Source: Plectranthus barbatus
Taxonomy: Eukaryota > Streptophyta > Magnoliopsida > Lamiales > Lamiaceae
Reading direction: 5' to 3'
Length of the DNA stretch: 64,000 nt
Assembly: GCA_026898455.1 (NCBI GenBank)
Contig: JAPKLW010000096.1
Coordinates: 797,931 to 861,930, forward strand
The notes under the pieces are model-generated. The model saw nothing but the letters and a program-made list of their open reading frames with translations, made no database searches and had not been told where the DNA came from. Each line of letters opens with the position of its first letter. The stretch's first letter is position 1. Positions 44,842 to 57,242 of the stretch are shown here, piece after piece. A program made the translations under genes and the position numbers.

Positions 44842-46131
44842 TGATAAGTTAGTATTTTTACCAACTTATCTCTTTGTTCTTTGACTAATTGGGTGATGTT
44901 TAGGTTGTTTTACGTGTCTTTTTGTGCATGGATTGGCTTTTGTGCTCGTAATGTCGTGATTGGTGAATTATGCAGGTTTTTAGTTGGAAACAGGGAAGAA
45001 TCAGAAAGATGCTCGTGTTCCTGACCTGCGTCGATCGATGCCCATGACACGTCGATCGATGCAGCTGCTCGAAGGGTGATCTACAAAAGATCGATGAGGA
45101 TCGACGCAAAAATGTGAAGGTCGTGCCCACGTCGATCGACACGAGCTCTTCAAGGGCATCGATCAACGAAAGATGCTCCGTCGATCGATGCGACGTCGGG
45201 ATTTCCTGATCTGATCCTGATTTGAAGATAGAGACATATCTAATCCTAGATACTGTTTGATACATCTATAACTACTATATAAGGCCATGTAAAATTCGAT
45301 TTTTAGTGTGGAGAATTTAGGAGAATTTTAGAGTTGAAGATTTTAGAGATTTTCAAGAGTTTTTAGGTTTTATGATTGAAGACAGGTTTTTGTGGGAAGA
45401 CATCTACACCCAATTTTTATGCAATTCATTATCTCTGATAATTCTAATCATGAATATGTGTAACTAAATTCCTTCTCAAACTCTAGGGTTACGAACTATC
45501 AATGTATGCATGTTTGATTAATTGAATTATTTTCTATTTCCCATCGTAGTTTGTGAAATTTGTGCTTATTCATAATCTTGAGTTTGCTGGCCACATCTTA
45601 GGATTAATTAGTTGAGAACTTGAGACGTAACTGTAATAGTTTTCAATGGAAAGAGTTTTCACAATATAATTTGATTTCTTGTCTGAGCAGAAGGAGATAG
45701 ATTATAGGAATAAATCAGTGGATTTTTGGAGTTAGTTAATTCATCTTGAGACCGAGCGAATTGACTAATCTATTTTATGAATTGTCCAACAAAGAAGTTC
45801 ATATTACCTTTCTGATGTTTCATTACGAATAGGAATGAAATTGAGAATTAATCAATTCATTCATACATGTCATACTTGATAGGTAGATATCCCTGGAATT
45901 TGTACTTCTCATATCCGCTTGCATCAAAAGTCTTTTATTTTCCTGTTCAATTTTAATTTGCAAAATTAGTTTGAAACAAACCCAATAGTTTATTTTCTTT
46001 CCTAACCAGTATTTTGAGAACCTATGTTTTAGTATTTAAGATTTTTCGTTATTTCCCCATGGGATTCGATAATTTATTTGCCGCTTTATTATTAGCTTAG
46101 CTAAGTCGCTGATAAAATAATTCTGCGATCA
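44842..46131 (+). repeat. 3' LTR, second Athila-like element
   Basis: Matches 42014-43334 with scattered changes, many at CG sites inside the palindromes (45030-45200). TATA box at 45276-45284. Confidence 0.9.
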
Positions 46132-46710
46132 GTCAGGCAAATATAACCTAGATTACAAATTAGTGATTATCTCCTCTCGGTCTCAAGAACACCAATTTAG
46201 TCAATCTCATAAGCAAATTAGTTCAATTCCTACAGTCTAATACATCTAAGCTGGACAATATAGAGTATATCATGTATTCTTAATCCTACTATCAATATTC
46301 ACCTCTCAGTCCTTCTATCAATAGCCAAAAATCTAAATTAATCATCACCTCTCGATCCTTAAATTAATCTATAATTATAAAATAAACACAGGAATCATGA
46401 ACCTAAATAATTAATCCTAAACGTGCATCCAAAATAATATTCGAACCCTAGAACCTGCTAGGAATTTAGCTAGACATAAAGAAAATAAAAGACATAATTA
46501 ACCTGAAATAAACTTGCAATAAAAATAAAAACAAAAATTCAAAATGCATAAAATAAACTAAAACTCTAACTATAGAAAATGAGGTTGAGAAGGATATATG
46601 AACTAATGTTCATATAGGGATTGAAGTCCACAGAATAAACTAGTCTAGAGGGATATTTATAGTGTTTATTTGGGTTTTACATGGCTGAATTATGATAGGA
46701 ATAGGATTAG

Positions 46711-48316
46711 TGTTGGTCCCGAAATCAGAGTGCAAAACTGTGCAGCGGAAGGTTTGTGTAATTTGCAGTGGAAGTAAATGTGACAGTTGCACTGGTTCGC
46801 ATAAACAGAGTATAGTCAGTTTTGTGTGTAGAAAGCTTAAACTTAAGTCTTTGTTTACGTTAAGTCAGTTTCACAGTATATACACTTCAATACTTTGACA
46901 AGTATTGAAGGTTTGAAGAGTCAGTTTGTGAAACAAAAAAAAAACAGAGCAAGTATGAAAGAAAACAGTAAACGACATACAAAGTTTATAGTGGTTCGGA
47001 CTTCAATATCCTACATCCACTCTTCAGACCCAAGGTCTGGATAATTCAATAAGTAAATACAAGCCTCCTTGAGATCTATACACACTCTGTCGGCACCTCC
47101 GTCCTCCGATCAGCAGTGGCACTCGCCTAGGAATTCCTTGCAAACTTAGTTTTCAGGTTGAAGTGGGGACGCGCCCCACAGCCTGCTTCCTGGTGATTGG
47201 ATGTTTACTAATTCTTCCCAGAATGGTTGGATGTTTATACGTTCTTCTCAGAAATCAGGTGGTTGGCATACGCCCGTGAGAATTAGAATCCCAGACTAGG
47301 AAACTGACTGCTATGAATATATCTCGGAAAGATATATTCACCAAGAAGAGCTTCAGCTTAAAACTTCAGCCTCGTGCTAGGAGAAGTTAGCACGGTGGGT
47401 AACTTGAGTCGGAGACTCAAGTCTCGTGTTAGAAAACACAGAAACCCAGAGAGTTTGGCAAAGAGATGACCTGATAAATGCCCTTTGTCTTCTCAAGACT
47501 TTCAGATTTTGAATTCTGTTCAGGTTACCTTTTAAGGTTGGGAGGGCAGACCTTTATATAGAGGAGGACCCTTGGCATTTTGAATTTCTATCCATTAGAC
47601 AAATAAATCCAGACGTTAGACTCATGGATTATATTCTCCAATCGTAGACCATGCTTTCGGTCTCCTTTCTGCTCTACTCTACTGCGTCAGTGTACTAAAC
47701 ACTAACTTTATGTCAGACTTCTTTTCAGCATGAGGAATCCCAGTTTACAGCATGAGGAATCCCAGTTTAGATAACCTCATACTGACTTGGGCATATATGA
47801 ATGTCTGAGTCTGACTGAGCTTCGACAACTTTCGAATTGCTCAATCTTTAAAGGTAGAGGCTCTTATACTGACTTTTCAAGATCAATTAGCTTAGCCCTC
47901 ATACTGATTTCCCAAGTTCAGTATGGTAAACCCTCATACTGACTGTCCACAATCAGTATGGAAAATGCCCTCATACTGATTTCTCCTTATCAGTATGGAA
48001 AACCCTTAAACTGACTTCTCCTTAGTCAGTTTGAGGAAAGCCCTCATACTGACTTTTCCAGGTCAGTATGGATGGACCTTAAACTGAGTGCTCCAACACA
48101 GTTATGGGTCAAGCCTAGGCGTGATGATAGTCAGTTCTCGAGCATTCTCCTTTGCTCGGTCTTCAGCCTAAGTTCTATTACAACTCGATCGATCCTATAC
48201 AATGATTACAGTTTAGAACTATAGAAACTGAAAAAACTAACTAAGATGGCTTACAATCTTTGACCCACCAAAACAACAAAAAGTAAGGAAGGATTTCTCT
48301 AACAAAAATCCTAACA
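46711..48316 (-). repeat. 3' LTR of the Copia element
   Basis: TGTTGGTCCCGAAATCAGAG to AATCCTAACA on the + strand. Hairpin at 46886-46911; TATA site (TTTATATAGAGG complement) near 47550. A tandem-like run of CTCATACTGACTT words lies at 47850-48070. Confidence 0.9.
46886..46911. repeat. Conserved LTR hairpin, copy 3
   Basis: Arms CTTCAATACTT and AAGTATTGAAG with a 4-base loop, 175 bp from the LTR 3' end. Confidence 0.88.
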
Positions 48317-49776
48317 ATTTCCCCCTTTTTGGTGTGGTCAAAGCCATCTAGAACCTAAGCTGATGAGGTGTGGATAACTTTAGAGTTTTTACAGCGTTGA
48401 CAATTTGTCGCATAAACTCAAAAAAGTTCCCCCTCAATGTCAGCTTTTTACTTAAGATTTTCTCATTATAAACATGGAGAGATATTGCTCGATTGATTTT
48501 TCTAGTCAGTTTAGAGCAATTTAAATCTTAAGAAGGGGAGAGAGTTAGAAGTCTGTTGATTACACTGGAGTGTGTAAGTTCAGCATTTGAAGAACGAAGA
48601 CCTTTGTTGGACAAAAAGAGATTGTCATCAACAAGACAGTTTACCCTTTAATAATTTTCATTACTGATACAGGATAAAATAACAAAGAGAAACCTATTAT
48701 AGAACTATTACAAGTCTATACTAGGCTGCTTCCGGTCTTCATGATGTTCTTCAAACTGGCTGTTGTTGTAGTCCGCACAATAAGGGAAGCTGGTTTGATA
48801 TTCTGGCCAATTCTCCATATTCCCTCATTGCCGACTTTCAGCAGCGATTGCGAAGGTAGTGCTACTGAGCAATTTGTGGGAGGGAAAGATCAAAGATAGC
48901 TTCCTCCCACCTCCAGGCTTCTTCATCGTTCGCTAGTCTCTTTACAAGATAAGAGACGTAGTGAAGAAGTACTCTTTGTGGTCACGCCCCGTTGCTGGCA
49001 TGCCACTGAGCATCAATCGTGAGGGTGTGCATCTTGTAGAAGGAGTCGACAACGGTAGAAGATATCTTTTGATTTCTTCTGCTCCTTCTACAGCTTTTTA
49101 GGCTTGCTCACGCTGCACTTTCTGATGTCTTCTGCACCTCCCATATTTCATTTCCCCCCTCTTTGACCGCACCCAAAAAGGGTGGTGAGCTTATGTCTAG
49201 AGGCTTGGGTTCTATCACCATTTTTCCAGATCTAAGGGAATTTTTTGGTTGAAGACGAATTATTGTTTCACAGAGGAAACATATGAACCTTATTTATAAA
49301 AGAGAGAAAGATCATTTAAATGAGGTAGGTTTACCTTATGACCTTTTGGTTTCTTGATATTCGGCGACAATGGAGATACATTGCCTCGCGATGCGTATTT
49401 TAGATTTGACTGGAGCGACGTGGGAAGGAGTGTTAACCACGTGTTGAAATCTGATTCATCGATGTAAGATACGCATTAATAGCGATGTTACTGCAGTGAT
49501 CGTCTTTGGAATTCAAAATCCCACCTTTCGAAATTACAAACTGACTAAGAGTCAGTTGCTAAACTGAGAGTTGGAACTCAGTTTAAGTTTGCATCCGTCC
49601 TTCAGAAATCTTCTAAGTATGAAAACCTAAACTTGGTTTCTCTGCATCAAAACAGTTTGAAGCTTGAATGAAGGTAAGTTTCTGCTTCTTTGGATGCCCT
49701 AGCAGATGATTTCTTCATGTTGAGTGGCGCATCGAGTTCATGAAAATTGAGAGCTTGGACTCAGTTTTATTCAACA
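48317..49776 (-). other. 3' non-coding region of the Copia element with polypurine tracts
   Basis: On the - strand, tracts AAAAAGGGGGAAAT (directly before the LTR), GAGGGGGAAC (near 48430) and AAAGAGGGGGGAAAT (near 49155) are seen. No ORF comparable to the coiled-coil frame at 6420-7593 is found here. Confidence 0.65.
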
Positions 49777-50088
49777 TCACTCCTCTTCAACAAAGACTTC
49801 ATCAACCTCCAGTAGACCTAGTTTTATGCAAAGCTCCTTGAATCTGGTCTCTGGGACTGGTTTGGTGAAGATGTCAGCCAGTTGATCATCGGTTCTAGTG
49901 TACTCCACTGAAACATCTTTCTTCTCGACATGGTCTCTGATGAAGTGATGCCTTATGTCGAAGTGCTTGGTACGGGAGTGATGAACTGGGTTCTTTGTGA
50001 TGCACATTGCACTGTTGTTATCACAATATATTGGCACACACCCAGTTTCTACATCATAGTCAAGCAGTTGATGCTTGATCCAAAGCAC
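49777..50088 (-). pseudogene. Copia RNase H domain
   Basis: Degrades the RNA strand of the hybrid. Shows YCDNNSAMCITKNPVHHSRT, HFDIRHHFIRDHV and DQLADIFTKP, the typical C-terminal end of Copia pol. The region between here and 50583 is pol in broken frames. Confidence 0.85.
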
Positions 50089-50582
50089 TTGAGCTCAACA
50101 GCTTGTTGCAGCAATGTACTCAGCTTCCATTATTGACATGGCAACTGAGTGTTGCTTCTTGCTGAACCAACTTACAAGCTTGTGACCTAGGAACTGACAT
50201 GTTCCGCTTGTGCTCTTTCTGTCGATTCTACATCCGCCAAAATCTGAATCTGAATAAGCATTGAGAGTCAGCTGTCAAATTTTGGGTACCAAATACCTAA
50301 TGACTCAATTCCTTTTAGGTATTTGACTATTCTTCTGGCAGCTTCCATGTGCGACTTCTTTGGATTGGCTTGAAATCTCGTACATACGCCAACTAAGTAG
50401 GAAATATCTGGCCTACTGGCAGTTAATTATAGGAGTGACCCAATAATACATTTGTATGTTGTTGGGTTAACTGCCTCGCCTTCTTCATCAAGGTTGATCT
50501 GAGCACTTGGGCTCATCGGAATCCTTAAGGGCTTGGTCTTCTCTGGACAAAACTTGTTGATCAAGTCCTTGGTATATTTCTT

Positions 50583-51243
50583 CTAGTTGATGAAGATTTC
50601 TCCTTCGGACTGAATTACTTGAAGACCCAAGAAATAAGTCAGTTTGCCCATCATACTCATCTGGAAGTTGTTTTGCATCAATTTGGCAAACTTCTCACAC
50701 ATCTTCAAGTTTATGCATCCGAACATGATGTTGTCGACGTAGATCTGCACCAGAAGGATGTCTGATCCATCCTTGATTCTGAATAGAGTTGTGTCAGTTT
50801 TGCCTTTCCGGAAACCATTCTTGAGGAGAAACCAAGCTCTGGGTGCTTGCTTCAACCCATAAAGAGCGTTCCTTAGTTTGCAAACTTTGTTTCCTTCTTC
50901 AAAGCCAGTCGTTGTTCTACAAATACCTCTTCTTTCAGCTCCCCATTCAGAAAGGCACTCTTCACATCCATCTGGAAGACTGTGAAGTTGTTGTGCGTTT
51001 ATAGGCAAGAAATAGGAAGATTGCTTCAAGTCTGGCCACTGGAGCAAAAGTCTCGTCGAAATCAATTCCTTCACATTGATCATATCTTTTTGATACCAGC
51101 CTTGCCTTATTCCTCACTATGTTCCCAATTTTGTCTCTCTTATTCTTGAGAATCCATTTGGTGCCGATAACTAACTGATGAGTTGGTCGATCTACTAAGT
51201 ACCAAACCTCATTTCTCTTGAACTCAACAAGCTTCTCTTGCAT
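50583..51243 (-). pseudogene. Copia reverse transcriptase, catalytic motif changed to YVDN
   Basis: Two overlapping frames. The first (50962-51243) has TKWILKNKRDKIGNIVRNKA and FDETFAPVARLEAI; the second (50583-51083) has LRNALYGLKQAPRAWF and IYVDNIMFG. The active-site YVDD is YVDN (second Asp codon GAC to AAC), which should abolish polymerase activity. The frames are also shifted against each other. Confidence 0.88.
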
Positions 51244-52139
51244 TGCATTGATCCAGTCAGTTGACTTCTTAGCATCTCCAATTTTTGTTCGCTCTGACTC
51301 CTGAGATATGAAACAAATCAGTAGAGCACTTCATTGTCTCGTGCGAACTGAGTTGGCGACATTGTCCAGCACGGCTTCCTCAGGATGGTTCTTTAACCAT
51401 TTCGGCTTCTGGAGCTGGGTAACTTTGACGGGTTGGATGAAATCTCTAGGATATTCAGTACTGTCTGCTCCCGATACTAGAACTTGAATTAAGTCACTTT
51501 GACTGGAGTCTCCTTCTCCAAGAATGACTTCCATATCCTGATTTCCTAGATTTTCTTGAAATACAGTTGGTTTGACATCTTGAGGATGAACATTTTCATC
51601 TTCTAGAAGATCAGTTTAAATTGGCGACTCTGTTCCATTTTGACCATCAAACTGAGCTCTGTTTTGGTCTCCTGAAGTTCCCCCTTGATTGATGTCTGGG
51701 TGCATCGTCAATGAGCCAAAGGCTTTAGCTAGGTCAATTGCAGTACTGGCCTCTTCATCTGGAACACTTGTGTGATCATCTACAGATTTGGTTTGAGAAA
51801 CTTGATTTTGATCTTCTTTATCAGCACTAAGTTTCTCACACCCATTATTAATAACAAGATCACCAAGTTACAGTTCGTTCAAGGTTCTGCACACTAAAAC
51901 CGACTCACAAAAAACAACAGAGCATGTTACTTCCACAAGTCTGGTTGTCTTGTTGGGTACTCTGTATCCCTTGTATGAAGGGTGTCCATATCCAAAGAAC
52001 ACTCCTTCATCCTCCTTGAGACTGAAAATATTCAATTTTGACTTTCCATTGTTATGGATGTAACATGGAGAACCAATAGCACGTAGATGAGCTATAGAAG
52101 GCTTATTATCATTGAAGACTTCGTACGGGGTTTTGTCAT

Positions 52140-52936
52140 GCGACTATTGATGGCGCTCCTGTTCTGAGTATAGCACTCCGACATCAAGGCTTCTCCCCAG
52201 TAACCTTCTTTTAAGTCAGCTTCGGCAAGCATAGTCCTGACTACCTCCTTGAGTGTTTTATTTCTTCGTTTGGCAAGACCATTCTTCTGAGGCGTCCTAG
52301 GAGCTGACTTCTAATGAGCAATGCCAACATAAGCACATAAATCCATCAGTGGACCGTTGCAAAACTCAGTCCCGTTGTCAGATCTGATTCTTTTGACGGT
52401 GAATCCTTTGTTATTTTGCACTTGAAAGATGAGCTCTGGAAGTTGAATCTTCACTTCATCCTTGCTCCTCAGTAGCCTTACCCAAGTATATCTCGAGTAG
52501 TCATCTACTACAACCAGAGTGAATCTTTTTTCTCCAATGGTAGGCAGCTTGACTGGTCCAAATAGATCGATATAAGTAGCTCGAGGATCCTGTCTGTGCT
52601 TGATGTGATGGTTTGATTATTGAATGATGCTCTGGTTTGCTTTCCCATCTTACATGTTGTGCAGACACCTTCTTCCTTCTTGAAACGAACTTGTGGTAGG
52701 CCTTCCACAAGCTTGTGTTTGGCAAGATGTCTGATTGACTAGAAATTCAGATGGCTAAGTCTCTTATGCCATAGCCAGTTGACTCCGTCTTGCGATGAGC
52801 TTGTTGCGACTAGGCACATGTCAGGCTTTCTGCTCTCCCAATCCACGTAGTAAAGACTTCCTTTGTTCACACCTTTCAGCATAGTCTCCTTGGAGTCTTT
52901 GTCATTGATCGAGCATTCTTCTTTGGCAAATGTCAC
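52140..52936 (-). pseudogene. Copia integrase with its zinc module, catalytic Glu changed to Lys
   Basis: Zinc-binding start WLWHKRLSHLNF (52739-52936), then DLFGPVKLPTIGEKRFTLVV and IRSDNGTEFCNGPLMD carry the first two acidic residues. The third motif reads PQKNGLAKRRNKTLKEV, where relatives have Glu before RRN. At least two frame changes and a stop (in IAH, near 52315) interrupt it. The linker towards reverse transcriptase is open at 51331-51534. Confidence 0.8.
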
Positions 52937-52948
52937 CTCATATCCAGA

Positions 52949-53209
52949 TTAGATAAGCTGACTCACACTCAGCATGTTGTAGTGGATATTGGTGACTAAG
53001 GATACATTATTGAAGATGATTACATTGTATTCCAAGCATCCTTTGCCGATTACTCTCCCTTTTGAGTTACCTCCAAAACTGACAAGTGGTCTTCTTGACA
53101 TTCTCAGTTTTGAAAGGAGATTGTTGTCATCGGTCATGTGAGCTGAACATCCATTATCCAAAATCCATGCTCTCTTTTTAAGTTGACCTTGGTGACCTTG
53201 TACCTGCAT
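52949..53209 (-). pseudogene. Copia aspartic protease
   Basis: WILDNGCSAHMTDDNNLLSK is the Copia-type protease start; the usual D-S-G/D-T-G triplet is DNG here. It ends with NMLSVSQLI, the usual boundary to the integrase zinc module. Confidence 0.8.
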
Positions 53210-54082
53210 AACAGATAAGGTTAGACAAAAGGTACCCGTGTTTCTGCGGGTCCTACAAGTTTAGTGTTATGGATCTATCCTTTGGGAATCCATACTTGCT
53301 TCACCTTTTATCTAGGTGTCACAATTTTTTCTCCCTTCATCTTCCTCTTAAAAAAATTAAGCAGTTTCTATGCATATCTGAAGAGAAGAGGTGAGTGTGT
53401 GAAACCTGACCAGAAACTAAGTTTCTAGGAACTGACTTCCTTAAAACTGAGTTTTGGTTGGCGGAAACTTGGTCCAGAGTGTGTAGTCTTCCTAGTCCTA
53501 AAAGTAGAGAATTGTTTGGACTGAAACCTCGTATAGATGTTCTTTCTAGATGGATAAGTTCTCCTCTCATACGAATTGTGAGTTGGGAACCTCGGATTTC
53601 TATAATAAGGAAATAAAACTGACTTTCTGTAAAGTCCAGTTTTAGTTGTTGTCTGAAGTGGGTTTCCTTGCATTATGAACATTCTGCTTATCCCACTTCC
53701 TTGGTATAATGGGCTTCATCTCAAGTTTGTTTGACTTGTAAGCCAAACATATTCTAATCTTGGACATTGAGGTCAGTTTTGAAACTGACTGTCCCCTTCT
53801 ATCCTGATTAGCCACAAAGGAGTTTTTGTCCATACTGACTACTCCTTTACCTAACAGCTTGACTTCTAAACTAGAATTCTTTCTAAAGTGATGGTTCGAG
53901 ATAATTCTAGTTTCAGAGTAGATGAATGATTGCTCAAATTAATTTATGAGAATCCTAAACCTGACTTATCAGAGGCATGTCTTTGTAAACTTAGAGCTTC
54001 TGAAACTTTTCTAGTGCTCGAATAAAGTGAACATATTAGTTTTTGATAACTAGAAATTTTCAGTTTTTGAGACTCGCATTCT
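53210..54082 (-). pseudogene. Gag-protease linker of the Copia element
   Basis: Broken frames at 53337-53570, 53425-53682 and 53642-53833, rich in Ser, Asn, Arg and Gln. A parallel stretch is at 60154-60691 in the neighbouring fragment. No domain is recognised. Confidence 0.55.
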
Positions 54083-55576
54083 TCAGGAATAGAAAAAAAA
54101 TTCCAGTAAAGTAGAATGCTCTTCTCTAAGTTTAGCTAGATCTTCACTTACTGACTTCGATCCTTGGATCTCCCGAGTCAATTTTGAAACTTTCAGTTTC
54201 AGTGAAGCATTTTCACATGCCAAGACATTTTTTAACTCATAAAACTTAGCAAATTCTCTATTTAAAGTTTCAAGAGTAACATCCTCTACATCTGAGCAAT
54301 AAGATTCAGAGTTGTCTTCTATGCATGCTATCGGAATAGAAACTGAGTTAGGAATATGTGCTTGGATTGTAGACTCTGCTTTAGTTTCTTCCTCTTCTCC
54401 GAGCTTTGCCATCAACACCAGGAAGGCTTCCTCCACTGCCTCATCATCTGATATGTAGTAGCCATCGTCATTGTCTGAGATGTCTGGCACCTCAGTTCTG
54501 GAAAGCATAGCCTTTGCAACTGTTCTGGAGGCTATCTTCTCGAACACCCTCTTCAATCGCTCCCTTTCCTCCTTGGGAACTAGTGGGCACTCATTCTTGA
54601 GGTGATCTGGAGAGTTGCACTCAAAGCAACCTCTGGGAGGTCTTTCACTAAACTTTAGTTTGCTGGGTTGCGAACCTTCCTTCTTGGCTTTGGCTTTCTC
54701 AAGAAGTCTGGTCAACTTCCTCATCTGCTCCTCAAGCTCTTCAATTGAGCTCTCTTCCTCCTTCTTATGGTAGGAATGTGTGGGTGCTGACTTTGATGTG
54801 GACGTATGTCCGGAAGATATGTCAGCTTGGTAAGGCTTTTGAGGCCTTCTCTTGAACTCTCTTTTTTTGCAAAAAAGGCAGCATCTCCTTCTAGATGTGT
54901 GCTGACACTTCGCACAACTTCATTCTTGTTCGCCATTTGTATGTCCCATTCGTGGTCTTGGAGCTGGGCGAACACATCATTGGTCGTCATCTTGGAGAGA
55001 TCTTTCTCCTTCAAGTTGGTGGCTTTGACGAGTCAGTCCACCTTGGGCATCTTGGAGATAATTTTGCATTCATATCTGCAATCTCATATGTTCTCCCCAA
55101 GTTTTTCAACTCACAGATAATAATATTGAATCTAGCTTCCATTGATTTGACACTTTCACCAGGAAGTATTTGAAAAGATTCATACTTATCTACACAGTTT
55201 TGAAGCTTGTTTCGCTTCATTTGAGTTGTTTCTTGGCTGACAATGCTAAGAAATTCCCACATCTTTTAGCGTTATTGTGCTCTAAAGCTTCAACAACCAG
55301 TGGCTCTGGTAAGGATTGTAAGATGAGCTCCATGGCCACTGCATCCAGCTAAAAATGAACTATGTCGTCGTTCGTCCACTCTGCATAAGGCTTCTCCACT
55401 ATCTCCTGACCTTCTGCTCCTCCGAGCTGAGTATTCACCTTGGTGATCTTCAGCGGTCCGGTAGATAGAACCTCTACCATTTCTGGGTAGACATTCTTCA
55501 GCATGATCAACGAGCGTTTCTTCCATATCTCAAAATTTTCTGATGAGTACTTCAGAAGCTTTGTAATCTGAGCCAT
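54083..55576 (-). pseudogene. Copia (Sirevirus-like) gag
   Basis: Starts MAQITKLLKYSSENFEIWKK at 55576. Frame changes at about 55350, 55260 and 55015 break it. The C-terminal frame (54083-54724) holds the CX2CX4HX4C zinc knuckle CFECNSPDHLKNEC and a long acidic and coiled-coil tail (SDDEAVEEAFLVLMAKLGEE; SLKLKVSKLTREIQGSK). The upstream frame region 55577-55717 is leader. Confidence 0.85.
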
Positions 55577-55678
55577 CACTGTACCTGAGCTTAAACACAC
55601 AAAATAGAAACCAAGTGCAGAAAAACAGAGATCTAGTCCAAAGTGACTCAACACAACCGTAGTCTGTAAGAACCTTGG

Positions 55679-55690
55679 CACGTGATACCA
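55679..55690 (-). promoter_or_regulatory. Primer binding site of the Copia element, tRNA-Met-like
   Basis: TGGTATCACGTG on the - strand, two bases from the LTR; the first eight bases match the initiator tRNA-Met complement. Confidence 0.65.
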
Positions 55691-55692
55691 CT

Positions 55693-57242
55693 TGTTGGTC
55701 CAAAAATCAGAGTGCAAAATAGTGCAGCGGAAGGTTTGTGTAATTTGCAGCGGAAGTAAATGTGAATAAACAGAGTATAGTCAATTTTGTGTGTAGAAAG
55801 CTTAAGCTTAGGTCTCTGTTTACCTTAAGTCAGTTTCACAGTATATACACTTCAATACTTGGACAAGTATTGAAGGTTTCAAGAATCAGTTAGTGAAACC
55901 GAAAAATAGAGCAAGTAAGAAAGAAAACAGTAAACGACACACAAAGTTTATAGTGGTTAAGACTTCAATATCCTGCATCCACTCTTCAGACCCAAGGTCT
56001 GGATAATTCACTAAGTAAATACAAGCCTCCTTACGATCTATACACAGACCTTCGGCACATCCATCCTCCGGTCAGCTGTGGCACTCGCCTAGGGACTCCT
56101 TGCAGACTCAGTCTTCAGGTTGAAGTGGCAACGCACCCCGCAACCTGCTTCCTAATAGTTGGATGTTTACTAATTCTTCCTAATAACAGTTGGATGTTTA
56201 CTCGTTCTTTCCAGAACTCAGGTGGTTGGCATACGCCCGTGAGAATCAGAATCCCAGACTAGGAAACTGACTGTTATGAATATATCTCAGAAAGATATAT
56301 TCACCAAGAAGAGCTTCAGCTTAAAGCTTCAGCCTCGTGCTAGGAGAAGTTAGCACGGTGGGTAATTTGAGTCGGAGACTCAAGTCTCATGTTAGAAAAC
56401 TCAGAAACTCAGAGAGTTTAGCAGAGAGATAACCTGAAAATGCTCTTTGACTTCTCAAGACTTTCAGATTTTGAATTTTGTTCAGGTTACCTTTTAAGGT
56501 TGGGAGGGCAGGCCTTTATATAGAGGAGGACCCTTCGCATTTTGAATTTCAATCCGTTAGAAACATAAATGTTCATGGATTATATTCTCCAATCGTAGCC
56601 CATGCCTTAGGTCTCCTTTCTGCTCTGCTCTGCTGCATCAGTGTACTATACACTAACTTTATGTCAGACTTCTTTTTAGCCCGAGGAATCCCAGTTTGGA
56701 TAACCTCGTACTGACTTGGGCATATATGAATGCCTGAGTCTGACTGAGCTTCGACAACTTTTGAATTGCTCAATCTTTAAAGGTAGAGGCTCTTATACTA
56801 CTTGTCAAGATCAGTTAGCTTAGCCCTCATACTGCCTTCCCAAGGCCAGTATGGTAAACCCTCATACTGACTGTCCATAGTCAGTATGGAAAACACCCTC
56901 ATACTGATTTCTCTTTATCAGTATGGAAAACCCTTAAACTGACTTCTCCTTTGTCAATTCGGGAAAGCCCTCATACTTACTTCTCCAAGTCAGTATGGAT
57001 GGACCTTAAACTGAGTGCTCCAACACAGTTTTGGGTTAAAGCTAGGTGTGATGATAGTCAGTTCTCGAGCATTCTCCTTTGGTCGATCTTTAGCCTAAGT
57101 TCTATTACAACTCGATTGATCCTATACAAGGATTATAGTTTAGAACGCTAGAAAATGGAAAGACTGACTAAAATGCTTACAATCTTTGACCCACCAAAAT
57201 AATAAAAAGTAAGGAAGGATTTCTCTAACAAAAAACCGAACA
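55693..57242 (-). repeat. 5' LTR of the Copia element
   Basis: TGTTGGTCCAAAAATCAGAG to AAAACCGAACA, similar to 46711-48316 with several short indels. TATA site near 56512. Confidence 0.9.
55850..55875. repeat. Conserved LTR hairpin, copy 4
   Basis: Perfect 12-bp arms CTTCAATACTTG and CAAGTATTGAAG with a 2-base loop. Confidence 0.88.

Larger units (their letters stand above)
42014..46131 (+). mobile_element. Athila-like LTR element without any coding region, TSD GTCAG
   Basis: 4118 bp: LTRs 42014-43334 and 44842-46131, tRNA-Asp primer site 43339-43356, and about 1.5 kb of non-coding interior. GTCAG is duplicated at 42009-42013 and 46132-46136. No gag, protease or polymerase is present. It fits the large retrotransposon derivative (LARD) type. 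Confidence 0.92.
46711..57242 (-). mobile_element. Sirevirus-like Ty1/Copia element, 10.5 kb, inactive
   Basis: LTRs of 1606 and 1550 bp enclose gag, protease, integrase, reverse transcriptase and RNase H remnants on the - strand, in Copia order. ATTAG (46706-46710) and ATTTG (57243-57247) are a possible TSD with one change. Every long frame is broken. The 3' region (48317-49776) carries repeated polypurine tracts. Confidence 0.9.
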
